This document shows, one piece after another, positions 9,168-17,308 of a DNA stretch of 64,000 nucleotides. The notes under the pieces were generated by a model. The model searched no databases and was not told where the DNA came from. It saw only the letters and a list, made by a program, of their open reading frames with translations. Position 1 is the stretch's first letter. Each line of letters starts with the position of its first letter. Location of the stretch: positions 45,847-109,846 of IMG/VR virus record IMGVR_UViG_3300045303_000182. One strand, given 5' to 3'. The position numbers and the translations under genes are program-made. This DNA comes from a virus.

Positions 9168-10096
9168 TGGATCATGATCGATCCCTCAGGACAGTTGCCC
9201 ACGCCAGGGTCGCCCCAAAAGTGCGGAGCGAAGTAGCCAGTGTGAGCACCGTCGTAGCGGATGTACTGGATGGGGTTGGTGAAGATCCGAGCCTGGGTGT
9301 TCGCCAGGATGTCGAGGACTCCACCGCCACCGATGTTGATGCCACCAGTCGTGGTCTGCACATAGGGACCAGTGCGGTTGACGTGACGCATGATGGCGCT
9401 GCCGCTGTCGCCATAGAACGAACCGCTCTGCGAGTCGAACCCGGCCGAGGCCGTGGCCTTGTTGCCAGAGTGGGCGACACCGCCGATCGTGCCGCTGGTC
9501 CCGTTGATCACACCGCCCGTGAGCGTGCCCGACATCGTGATGTTCGGAGCCGTCAGGGTGCCGCTCATCGAGATGCTGCCCGCCGAGACTGTGCCGGTGG
9601 TGACGAAGCCTGCCGCTGATATCGGGATATCGGAGACGAGGTTGGCGGCGTCGGTGGTGAGCTTGGCCGCTCTGGCACCGGTCTTGATCGAGACCCCGGT
9701 GCCGTCCACGGTGAGCACGCCGCCCATCACCAGGATCGGGTTGTCGAGCACCGTCTGCGTCGGCTGGAACGTGATGCCCTTGCCGCCAGCGTTCTTGTGC
9801 GAGATGGCGACACCGGCAGCGGTGTCCTGCAACGAGACGAGGTTCACCCACTGCGGGATCTGCACCCAGGTGTTCTGCGTCTTGGAGAACGCCTCCAGCC
9901 TGTCGCTCGCCTCGTTGTAGGTCGTCATCCCGAACTTCGGGTTCGGGTACTGCGTCTGACGCGATGCAGTCGTAGCGAAGCGCAGGACCGCGCGCTCCAT
10001 GATCCACTCGGCGTCGATCTCACGCCAGTAGTTGGAGTAGTCCACCCAGTCGGCCTTGCCATACCCACCAGCCGGAAGCGGTTCGATGATCGTCAT
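9164..10096 (-). CDS. Minor tail / fibre protein with beta-helix-like repeats
   Basis: A 310-residue protein. The first ~130 residues are mixed (DWVDYSNYWREIDAEWIMERAVLRF), probably the virion attachment part. Residues ~180-220 carry short Thr/Gly/Ser repeats (TGTVSAGSISMSGTLTAPNI, MSGTLTGGVINGTSG) typical of triple-stranded fibre shafts. The C terminus (YIRYDGAHTGYFAPHFWGDPG) could be a tip domain. It overlaps both neighbours by ATGA. There is no enzymatic motif. Confidence 0.6.
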   Translation of the reverse strand: MTIIEPLPAGGYGKADWVDYSNYWREIDAEWIMERAVLRFATTASRQTQYPNPKFGMTTYNEASDRLEAFSKTQNTWVQIPQWVNLVSLQDTAAGVAISHKNAGGKGITFQPTQTVLDNPILVMGGVLTVDGTGVSIKTGARAAKLTTDAANLVSDIPISAAGFVTTGTVSAGSISMSGTLTAPNITMSGTLTGGVINGTSGTIGGVAHSGNKATASAGFDSQSGSFYGDSGSAIMRHVNRTGPYVQTTTGGINIGGGGVLDILANTQARIFTNPIQYIRYDGAHTGYFAPHFWGDPGVGNCPEGSIMIQ

Positions 10097-10617
10097 GGTG
10101 TCACCACCTCAGGTGCGGTCCCCGGAGGGAAGTCGAAGTTCATGTCGTCGTCAGGGAAGCTCTCGATGGCGGTGATGCCGATGATCACGTCCTCGCCCTT
10201 GGCGCGGCCGCGGATCTGGTAGGCGCTGATCTCCCAGTAGCGGCCGTCGTAGTAACACATGTCGTGCAGCCGGTCCCGCCGCCAGATCTCGCTGGGGCTG
10301 GTGTCGTAGACCCGGTTGCCGTGCGTCTCGGTGACGGAGAAGCCAGCCTCGTACATGTTCTTGGCCGAGACGGCGAGGCGCAGACGCTGCGTGGGCCGAC
10401 GACCCTCAGGGGCGTAGTCCTCGGTGGCCTCCTGCTGATCGACCCACAGGATGGGGATGACCTTGCCCTTGTGGTACTGGCGGTAGCCCTCGTCGTAAAC
10501 CCGGTCGTACCTCGAGGCGTCAGCGTCGAAGCGGAAGTAGATCAGCCCCTCACCGATGGTGCCGTAGTGGCGATCGAAGTGCTTCCAGATCTGGCGAACC
10601 TCACGGCGTGTGTCCAT
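10093..10617 (-). CDS. Virion-region protein, unknown (connector or baseplate)
   Basis: A 174-residue protein with mixed alpha/beta composition, rich in Tyr, Arg and Asp (YIRFDADASRYDRVYDEGYRQYHKG type pattern near the N terminus). The motif MCYYDGRYWEISAYQIRGR recalls head-tail connector or tail-completion proteins that contain a DIYELDGVYYEV-like strand, but this is weak. It overlaps the small CxxC gene upstream by 17 bases. Its role is not known. Confidence 0.5.
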   Translation of the reverse strand: MDTRREVRQIWKHFDRHYGTIGEGLIYFRFDADASRYDRVYDEGYRQYHKGKVIPILWVDQQEATEDYAPEGRRPTQRLRLAVSAKNMYEAGFSVTETHGNRVYDTSPSEIWRRDRLHDMCYYDGRYWEISAYQIRGRAKGEDVIIGITAIESFPDDDMNFDFPPGTAPEVVTP

Positions 10618-10795
10618 CGGACACCCCTTGCCGATCGAGGAGCTCCGGGGCCATCTGCATCTTCATCTCGACCTCGCGCTCCTCGGTGAGCGCCCCGCAC
10701 TCTCCGCACCGCGTCACGTTGGTGTCCTCGTCCCACATGACGTTGGCGTCCTTGCCCTTGCACCACCCGGTGTGCTCGGTGTGCTGCTCCTTCAT
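10601..10795 (-). CDS. Small CxxC protein, possible zinc ribbon
   Basis: A 64-residue hydrophilic protein with Cys ~13 and the CGECG pair ~31-34, and His residues at the N terminus (EQHTEHTGWC). Together they could form one zinc site. The ATG at 10795 is chosen because TGATG overlaps the previous stop; a GTG lies one codon upstream. It sits inside the virion operon, so a structural, assembly or nicking-type cofactor role are all possible. No family was recognised. Confidence 0.5.
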   Translation of the reverse strand: MKEQHTEHTGWCKGKDANVMWDEDTNVTRCGECGALTEEREVEMKMQMAPELLDRQGVSDGHTP

Positions 10796-11640
10796 CACGG
10801 CACCCCGAGCCAGCCAGGACCGACGGCCGGGTAGCCAGCGCCTGTGCTGCGGCGAGCGGATGAGCGGTCGTAGATCTCAACGCCATCGATCACTTCGACC
10901 GTGCCGTCATCGACCACGCCCATCGTGTAGTCGGGGATGGGCGGGTACAGCCGCTTGGGCCAGCGCGGATCATCGATCTCACGGTTCTGGTACATCGGCA
11001 CGTAGCGACCTGTGGTGAGGGCGACGCGGCGCAGCTTGAAGACCTCCAGAGCGCCGTAGCCGAGGTTCAACGACTGAGCGCGCGTCTGGTACTCGTTCTC
11101 CCAGTACTGCATCATCTGCAGCACCTGGGCGTAGCGCTGGTGGGCCGGGATGAACATGCCCTCGGGCGTTGACACATCGATGTCGAGCGCTAGCTCGATG
11201 CACAGCGACCACAGCAGACGGACGACCGCACCCATCTGAGCAACCTCGGACACAGCAGGATCGACCTCGCTGAGGTCTTGCCCCGGCGTGGTGTAGAGCA
11301 CCTCGTCCGAGATGTTCTGGACCGCTCGAGCAACGTCGGAGTCTGAGAACCAGATGTAGTGATATCCGGCTACCAGCACCCTCTGACCGATATATGACTC
11401 ATCGGTCAGCTTGAGGATCCCGTTCCGTTCATCAAGCTGCCACTTGTCGGTGAGCGCCGGCGTAGTCGGGTCGGCGTCCGGGGTGACGTAGACCTGCAGC
11501 GAGCCAGGCGAGACGAGCGGGTGCGGGAGCCGGATCGTCAAGACCTGGACCGGCCCCTCCTCCACTTCGAAGTACTGCGGGAAGTCGCGGACCAGGGACC
11601 GGACCCCACTCGCCATCTCGACATCGACCGCTGTAGCCAT
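10795..11640 (-). CDS. Putative structural protein, unknown
   Basis: A 281-residue protein. The N-terminal ~100 residues are beta-rich (VQVLTIRLPHPLVSPGSLQVYV, RVLVAGYHYIWFSD), followed by a long helical stretch (ARAVQNISDEVLY ... QRYAQVLQMMQYWENEYQTRAQSLN). The tail end is basic and Gly-rich. It lies in the adhesin/neck block and overlaps the small CxxC gene by one base. No motif was recognised; the baseplate or neck are the best guesses. Confidence 0.5.
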   Translation of the reverse strand: MATAVDVEMASGVRSLVRDFPQYFEVEEGPVQVLTIRLPHPLVSPGSLQVYVTPDADPTTPALTDKWQLDERNGILKLTDESYIGQRVLVAGYHYIWFSDSDVARAVQNISDEVLYTTPGQDLSEVDPAVSEVAQMGAVVRLLWSLCIELALDIDVSTPEGMFIPAHQRYAQVLQMMQYWENEYQTRAQSLNLGYGALEVFKLRRVALTTGRYVPMYQNREIDDPRWPKRLYPPIPDYTMGVVDDGTVEVIDGVEIYDRSSARRSTGAGYPAVGPGWLGVP

Positions 11641-11649
11641 GCCTCAACC

Positions 11650-12078
11650 TTACGCTGGGAGCCGCATCCACACCCCGATGGTGGGCGGCTTGTCGTCGGG
11701 CGGGACCGCCGGGAGCACAGGCCGGATGATCAGGGTGCCGGTGCGCGCGATGGTGATCGGAGAGTCATCGGCGTTGGTGTCGATGAAGGCCAGCACGTTG
11801 GGGTTGCCGTTGCCCACGTCCTGGGCCACCACGACCTGATACGGAGTGGCAGCAGACACCTTCTGGAAGGCGACCGGAAGACCCATCGCCTGCCCGTCTT
11901 CGAAGTACCGACCCATGATGGGCTGGACGCCACCGCGCTCGCCACCGAGGTCGGCCACCGTCTTGGCGACGGGGTCGAATGAGACATTGGTGCAGAGCAG
12001 AGCAAGGATCGAGTCGTACTGCCAGGTGAGCTTGCCCTGAGCGAAGAGCGCTGCGACCTGTTCGTAGTTCTGGTTCAT
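11650..12078 (-). CDS. Putative structural protein, unknown
   Basis: A 142-residue protein that starts MNQNYEQVAALFAQGKLTW. The ATG at 12078 is preferred to the longer frame because GGAAGGG precedes it at good spacing. After a short helical N terminus the rest is beta-rich and ends ...PPTIGVWMRLPA. In many actinophages a protein of this size and beginning (helix, then a jelly-roll-like strand set) follows the fibre genes. The function is unknown. Confidence 0.5.
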   Translation of the reverse strand: MNQNYEQVAALFAQGKLTWQYDSILALLCTNVSFDPVAKTVADLGGERGGVQPIMGRYFEDGQAMGLPVAFQKVSAATPYQVVVAQDVGNGNPNVLAFIDTNADDSPITIARTGTLIIRPVLPAVPPDDKPPTIGVWMRLPA

Positions 12079-12098
12079 AGCTGGGTATCCCTTCCGAT

Positions 12099-15000
12099 CT
12101 ACACAAGTTCCCACACCAGTTCGTCACCGCAGTACACCCGATCGACGGCCTCGTCTCCGAGGAATAGTACGTCAGCCTCGTTGAGCGTGGTCCCACGACC
12201 GGCAGCGACAGCGAACGCCCGCGCATCCCAGGTGTCCCAGCCCCCGTAGGCGAGAGCGAAGTGCTCGACGGTTCCGGTGGCGCTGAAGGTCGCCGCGTAG
12301 ACCGTGAGGATCGACGCCTGGCGCTCGATGGTCGCCAGCGCCGTGGCGGTCCAGGTGCCCCAGTCCGCAGTGATGAGGCCGGGAACAGCGACGGAGACTT
12401 CCGCTGTAGCGATCCACCGGCCCCAGTTGGTGGTGATGGAAGCAGGGTGGTTGATGTAGACGACACCGACGGCAGTAGCGCTCCACGCCCCCCAGTTGGT
12501 GCTGATCGACGCCGAGGTGGTGATGCCGTGCGCGTCGCCAACAGCGGTCGCCGTCCACGTCCCCCAGTCCGACGTGATCGTGGCAGCGGTTGCGCGCGTC
12601 GCGCTCGCCGTTGCCGTCCAGGCCCATGTCGTCGTGATCGACGCTGGGTGCTCAACGGTGGCGCTCGACCCCAGGAACGTCGTGCCCCAGTTGGTGGTGG
12701 CAGACGCTGCTACCAGAGGGATGGCTACCGCAGTGGCGTCCCACAGCCCCCAGTTCGTCGTGATCGTGGCGTCGATCTCCTCGGCCACGACCTGCGCTGT
12801 AGCAACGGCCTGCCAGGTGCCCCACGATGTCTCGACGCTGGCGTAGACGGTGTGAATGGCCTCGGCGCTGGCCGTCCAGGTGCCCCACGACGTGGTGATG
12901 CTGGCGTTGCGCTGGATCGGCTGGGCCGTGGCTGTCGCTGTCCAGGTGCCCCAGTCGCTGACGCTCGTCGCTGGGTGCTCGACCTCGGCCGTGGCTGCCG
13001 CCGCCCACGCCCAAACCGTGTCAACGGTCCCATAGTGGGATATCGGCAAGGCGACCGCGATCGCGGTCCAGCCTCCCCAGTTGGTGGTGATGAACCCAAC
13101 CGCCTGGCCCTCTTGGGTGCCGATCGCTGTGGCGCTCCAAGCACCCCAGTTGGTGGAGATCGAGGCGATGTGCGCGATCGGGTCAGCGATCGCTGTCGCA
13201 GCCCACGTACCCCAAAGCGATGTGATAGTGGACGTGTGGCCGACGAGCGCCGTAGCGGTCGCTGCCCATCCACCCCACAGCGTGTCGATCGACGCCGAAT
13301 CCTCGACAACGGCTACCGCTGTCGCCGCCCACGTTCCCCAATCGGCCGTACTCGAGGCTGCGGTCGTTCGGACCGCCGTCGCTGTTGCTGCCCACGACCA
13401 GACCTCTGTGGCAGTGGCTGAACGCTCGACAACAGCAATCGCCGTCGTCGTCCACCCTCCCCACGGAGAATCAGAGGTAGCACTGGTCTCGCGGACAGCG
13501 ACGGCATCGGCAACCCAGCCGCCCCAGTTGCTGATGGCCGTGCCGGAAATGACCGGGAACGCTTCGGCCGTACCGAGCCACCCACCCCAGTAGCTGACGA
13601 TGGTGGCGGGATGCTCGACCTCAGCAGTCGCTGGCCCGGTCCACCCACCCCAGTTGGTGGCGACCGATGCGTTGCGCTGGATCGGATCAGCAGTCGCAGT
13701 AGCGGTCCAGGTGCCCCACGACGTGACGCTCGTCGCGATGTGCTCCGATATGGCAGCGGCAGTAGCGGTCCAGGCGTCCCATACCGATGTGACAGTGGCC
13801 GGGTGATCAGGAGCCGCGACAGCCGTTGCTGTCCAGGTGCCCCAAGAAGAAGAAATGGCACCATCGGTCGATCGAACACTGGTTGCGGTGGCCGTCCATG
13901 TGCCCCAACTCGAGGCAGCGTTGGCCGGGTGACTGACCGTGGCAGTGGCGATCCAGAAGTCACCCCCGCCTGCCGGAACTCCTGCGCCGAGGTACTTGGC
14001 CCGCAGGTGATCCTCGACGCTCTTGCGCTGGGCACCCGACAACCGACGGTCGTAAAGGCACACCTCGGCCACTTCGGCGTCGCACGTCTCCGCAGTGCTC
14101 ATGTCGTAGCCACTGATGGCGAACGTGTCCGACCAACCGGCAGAGGTCGCCGCCGTACCGAGGAGCAACCCGTCACCGAAGAAGCGGGTCAGTCCAGTGA
14201 TCCCGTCAGCCGAGTACATCTTCCATGCGCCCGTCATGGGTGTCTGTGTGTTCGGGTTGGTGAACCCGGCGTCGTAACACACATCCTCAAAGCCGTTCCA
14301 GTACCCGACGAGAAGGTTGGCTGGTGGGTAGATGCCGCTGATGACGCGGCCGATCGCACCGCCAGGGATGATCCGCCCGACGTAGACCAGCGTCCAGTCG
14401 ATGTTGACGCCCGTCCCGCTGCTCATGCGGATCCGGCCCTCGTTGATCTTGAAGCGCACGCTCGACAGGCCGTTGAGGGTGTTGCCCTGGACAACAGGCT
14501 CCGGGGTGCCGATCACCGGGATATCGACGGCACTGCCCTGGTTGGACCACGATGTGAGCGGCCCGAGTGGAAGCGCGTTGGCTTCTAGCCAGACAGTCAG
14601 GCCCGGTATGTCACTGGGAGAGAACGATGGCGCAACGGCGTTCCACACCGTGGTAACCGACGCCGGGTGCTCGACCCCGGCTGTTGCCGTCGCGACCCAG
14701 GCACCCCAGTTGGTGAGGATGACGCTGGAGAGCTCCGGCGTCGCCATCGCTGTCGCCGTCCAACCTCCCCATGACGTAGCGATCGATGCTGGTGTCGCGC
14801 GAACGGCTGTGACAGTGGATGCCCAGGTTCCCCACGACGAGACAGCAGAGGCTGGGTGCTCGACGGATGCGCTCGCTGTAGCCGACCAGCCGCCCCAGTT
14901 CGATGTGATAGTGGCAGGCCAAATGGAAGAGGCTGTCCCCGTCGCTGTTGCTACCCATGTGCCCCAGGAGGTAAGTGCTGTAGCCGGGTGCTCCAACGTC

Positions 15001-15377
15001 GCCGTCGCTGTTGCCGCCCAGGTGCCCCACGACTGAGCGGAGGTCGCTGCAGTAGCTCGGACAGCGGTCGCTGTTGCCGCCCACGTTCCCCAGGACTGAG
15101 ACGAGGTGGCAGCAGTCGCGCGAACAGCCGTGGCTGTCGCCGTCCACGACCATCTCTCGGTGATGGTGCCAGCGACCGTCGGGATGGCGGCAGCGGTCCA
15201 GGGCAGGTATGTCCAGTTGGAAGCAATCGTCGCTGCTCGACCAACCGTGGCGGTGGCTGTACCAGACCAACCACCCCAGTTGGTGGTGATCGTGGCGACT
15301 ACTTCAGGCTTCTCCAGAGTGCGCTGAGCGCCACTCTCAAGTGTCCGTTGAACTCCAGACTCTAGGAAGCGGCTCAC
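12099..15377 (-). CDS. Giant repeat tail fibre with lectin-like insert
   Basis: A 1092-residue protein with an extraordinary repetitive build: roughly forty copies of a ~18-20-residue unit close to ASITTxWGTWTATATA. About a dozen precede and about thirty follow a globular insert at residues ~250-465. The insert (FSPSDIPGLTVWLEANALPL ... VAEVCLYDRRLSGAQRKSVE) resembles concanavalin/LamG-type lectin domains of phage adhesins. The N terminus has a short direct repeat (LESGVQRTLESGAQRTLE). The last ~25 residues (DVLFLGDEAVDRVYCGDELVW) match a tail-protein element of the form lG...v.rvy.GdeLVW. The start is GTG. The repeats probably form a long rigid shaft or a Trp-rich binding surface. Confidence 0.7.
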   Translation of the reverse strand: MSRFLESGVQRTLESGAQRTLEKPEVVATITTNWGGWSGTATATVGRAATIASNWTYLPWTAAAIPTVAGTITERWSWTATATAVRATAATSSQSWGTWAATATAVRATAATSAQSWGTWAATATATLEHPATALTSWGTWVATATGTASSIWPATITSNWGGWSATASASVEHPASAVSSWGTWASTVTAVRATPASIATSWGGWTATAMATPELSSVILTNWGAWVATATAGVEHPASVTTVWNAVAPSFSPSDIPGLTVWLEANALPLGPLTSWSNQGSAVDIPVIGTPEPVVQGNTLNGLSSVRFKINEGRIRMSSGTGVNIDWTLVYVGRIIPGGAIGRVISGIYPPANLLVGYWNGFEDVCYDAGFTNPNTQTPMTGAWKMYSADGITGLTRFFGDGLLLGTAATSAGWSDTFAISGYDMSTAETCDAEVAEVCLYDRRLSGAQRKSVEDHLRAKYLGAGVPAGGGDFWIATATVSHPANAASSWGTWTATATSVRSTDGAISSSWGTWTATAVAAPDHPATVTSVWDAWTATAAAISEHIATSVTSWGTWTATATADPIQRNASVATNWGGWTGPATAEVEHPATIVSYWGGWLGTAEAFPVISGTAISNWGGWVADAVAVRETSATSDSPWGGWTTTAIAVVERSATATEVWSWAATATAVRTTAASSTADWGTWAATAVAVVEDSASIDTLWGGWAATATALVGHTSTITSLWGTWAATAIADPIAHIASISTNWGAWSATAIGTQEGQAVGFITTNWGGWTAIAVALPISHYGTVDTVWAWAAAATAEVEHPATSVSDWGTWTATATAQPIQRNASITTSWGTWTASAEAIHTVYASVETSWGTWQAVATAQVVAEEIDATITTNWGLWDATAVAIPLVAASATTNWGTTFLGSSATVEHPASITTTWAWTATASATRATAATITSDWGTWTATAVGDAHGITTSASISTNWGAWSATAVGVVYINHPASITTNWGRWIATAEVSVAVPGLITADWGTWTATALATIERQASILTVYAATFSATGTVEHFALAYGGWDTWDARAFAVAAGRGTTLNEADVLFLGDEAVDRVYCGDELVWELV

Positions 15378-15394
15378 GACACATCATCTCAGGT

Positions 15395-17308
15395 TCACGG
15401 CGCAGCGCCGGGTGCCCAGTAGCCCCTGGCCGCAGTCCAGTGCCAGTGAACGACGTTCCCAGCGATCGTGGCCGACTGCCCGGATGTCCAGTGCGCTGAG
15501 GTGCTGGAGTAGTAGCCGAACAACGAGCAGGCGGTGACCTGTTCGTTGGCCGGGAGAGCCGAAATCGCAGCGTTGGTGACGACATCACTCGGGTTCACAA
15601 GCGTGCCCCCGTTGGAGGGGGCGGCACCGCTCACCCAGGCTGTGCCGTTCCAGTAGTACTGGTGGATCACTGCCCCGTTGAGCATGTTGTAGAAGCGGAA
15701 GTCGGAGTTGCAGACGGTCGTTGTACGGTTGACCCAGGCGCTTCTGAACAGCGGCACGTAGCCGTAGCCCAGCAGGGCGGCAGCGATGGTGGAGTTGGAA
15801 GCCGTCACTCGGGAGTCGATGAAGGTTTGGCCCGGTGTCACTGCATACGTCGCCGCCTCATGGATCGTCACGGGAGCCGCAAGGATCACCCAAGATGTGC
15901 CGTTCCACTGAATGATGGCGTTCCCCATCCAGACGTGCTGATCGGCGGTCCACGGCGACGACGGGCTTCCCACGAAGTAGCTGTTCATCACGGCGACCTG
16001 ATCCGCAGCGGCGATCGCACCGCAGTTCGGGTTGGAGCTATTGGGGTTGTAGAGCGACAGGGTGGTCGGTGCCAGAGCCGTTGGGGTGCCGTACTGAATG
16101 TTGGCGCTCCAATGGGAACCATTCCAGAACTGGCTGGCACCCAGGTACTTCATCCTCTTGTAGGGGGCGGTGTTCGACCTCCAGGCCAGCTTCTCCGAAG
16201 CTGCTGCTCGATACCCAGCAGCGGTCAGCCACGTAGCGAAGGTGCCGTCCTGGTACCCAATGCCCAGGGCAGGCAGGTCAGATTGATGAATGACATACTG
16301 ATCATCAGGAAGCAGCGCCGTCTTGACCGGCGTCGGCGGGGCGGTACCGGGTGACACACCGTTCATGAAGGTGCCTGTGGTCATCCCGTACATCTGCTGC
16401 CCACCGATCGTCGTGTATGACGTTGGTGACCAGACCTCGTAGTTGCCGCTAGCGCCGACAGTCGCGTACGCCTCAGCAGCCCAGGCCCGTTGTTCCGCTG
16501 GCAGCGCTGCAATGCCTGCGTGGGCGAGCGTCTGCGTCATGTAGGCGTAGTTCGTTGTCGATGCGTACGTCCACCCTCCTGCGCCGGTCCAGAAGAAGCT
16601 GTACGTAGTGTTTGCCGTGGGACTCGGGAATCTGACGGCACCAGTGGTGTTGGTGAACCCAGGCGCTCCAATAGCGGGGTTCATCGTGTAGCCGAGGCCC
16701 GTGAGCTTGGCGGCGTTGGTGGCATCACCAGCCGTGATGTTCGGGTCCATTACCACCGCGCACCCTGGTGTGAGCGTCTTGTCCCAGGCGTTCCCCAGGT
16801 ACTCCGGGCCGGTCGAGGCGAACTCCCAGGCGGTGCCGTTCCACCTGACGACGTGACCAAGAGTGTTGGAGGCGTGACTCACCACGGCGTACTGGCCTGC
16901 CGCCCACGCTGTCAGAGGGCTGGCGACGCACAGCTTGTCTAGGTTGGTGATCCTCCGAGCAAGCGACAGTCGATTCCAGTCGAGATACCAGACGTAGCTG
17001 CTACTCGCCCCGCCCGTCGGCGTGAGCGTGGTCCTGGTGTTGCTTGGGGTGAACGGCCTCCACTCCGACCCCGACCAGAAGAACGTGCTCCCGGCGTAGG
17101 TCATCGTTGTTGTGCTACCGAACCACGCATCAACGAACTGAGGGTCGGGATAGAACCCGCAGTAGGTCAGGTAGGGGGCCTGCTGTGACGAGTTGGTGGC
17201 GTGCGTCGGCATCAGCGGATCGGCAGCGAACACGTCCTTCGGCCAGACCGCTGCCTTGCTGGCGACGCGCGACACGATCGCTGATGCTGTGACACCAGCG
17301 ATGGGCAT
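15395..17308 (-). CDS. Tail fibre / adhesin with repeated WNGTxW modules
   Basis: A 637-residue fibre. The ATG at 17308 is chosen because TGATG overlaps the previous stop; the frame extends nine codons further without a ribosome site. At least five modules of ~80-110 residues each contain a WNG(T/S)xW core: RWNGTAWEF, FWNGSHWSA, QWNGTSWVIL, YWNGTAWVSG and a degenerate last copy. Between them lie conserved stretches such as LTGLGY, LGIGYQDG and LGYGYVP. The composition (Trp, Asn, Thr, Gly) suggests a glycan-binding beta domain. Function is inferred from position and repeats. Confidence 0.6.
   Translation of the reverse strand: MPIAGVTASAIVSRVASKAAVWPKDVFAADPLMPTHATNSSQQAPYLTYCGFYPDPQFVDAWFGSTTTMTYAGSTFFWSGSEWRPFTPSNTRTTLTPTGGASSSYVWYLDWNRLSLARRITNLDKLCVASPLTAWAAGQYAVVSHASNTLGHVVRWNGTAWEFASTGPEYLGNAWDKTLTPGCAVVMDPNITAGDATNAAKLTGLGYTMNPAIGAPGFTNTTGAVRFPSPTANTTYSFFWTGAGGWTYASTTNYAYMTQTLAHAGIAALPAEQRAWAAEAYATVGASGNYEVWSPTSYTTIGGQQMYGMTTGTFMNGVSPGTAPPTPVKTALLPDDQYVIHQSDLPALGIGYQDGTFATWLTAAGYRAAASEKLAWRSNTAPYKRMKYLGASQFWNGSHWSANIQYGTPTALAPTTLSLYNPNSSNPNCGAIAAADQVAVMNSYFVGSPSSPWTADQHVWMGNAIIQWNGTSWVILAAPVTIHEAATYAVTPGQTFIDSRVTASNSTIAAALLGYGYVPLFRSAWVNRTTTVCNSDFRFYNMLNGAVIHQYYWNGTAWVSGAAPSNGGTLVNPSDVVTNAAISALPANEQVTACSLFGYYSSTSAHWTSGQSATIAGNVVHWHWTAARGYWAPGAAP

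Noticed and set aside
11765-12655. 296-residue minus-strand frame
   Set aside because: It is an out-of-frame Arg/Ser/Pro-rich shadow of the repeat fibre and the small structural gene.
12261-13421. Long plus-strand frames opposite the repeat fibre
   Set aside because: They are Arg/Gly-rich or repeat-like shadows created by the repetitive GC-rich fibre gene and have no ribosome sites.
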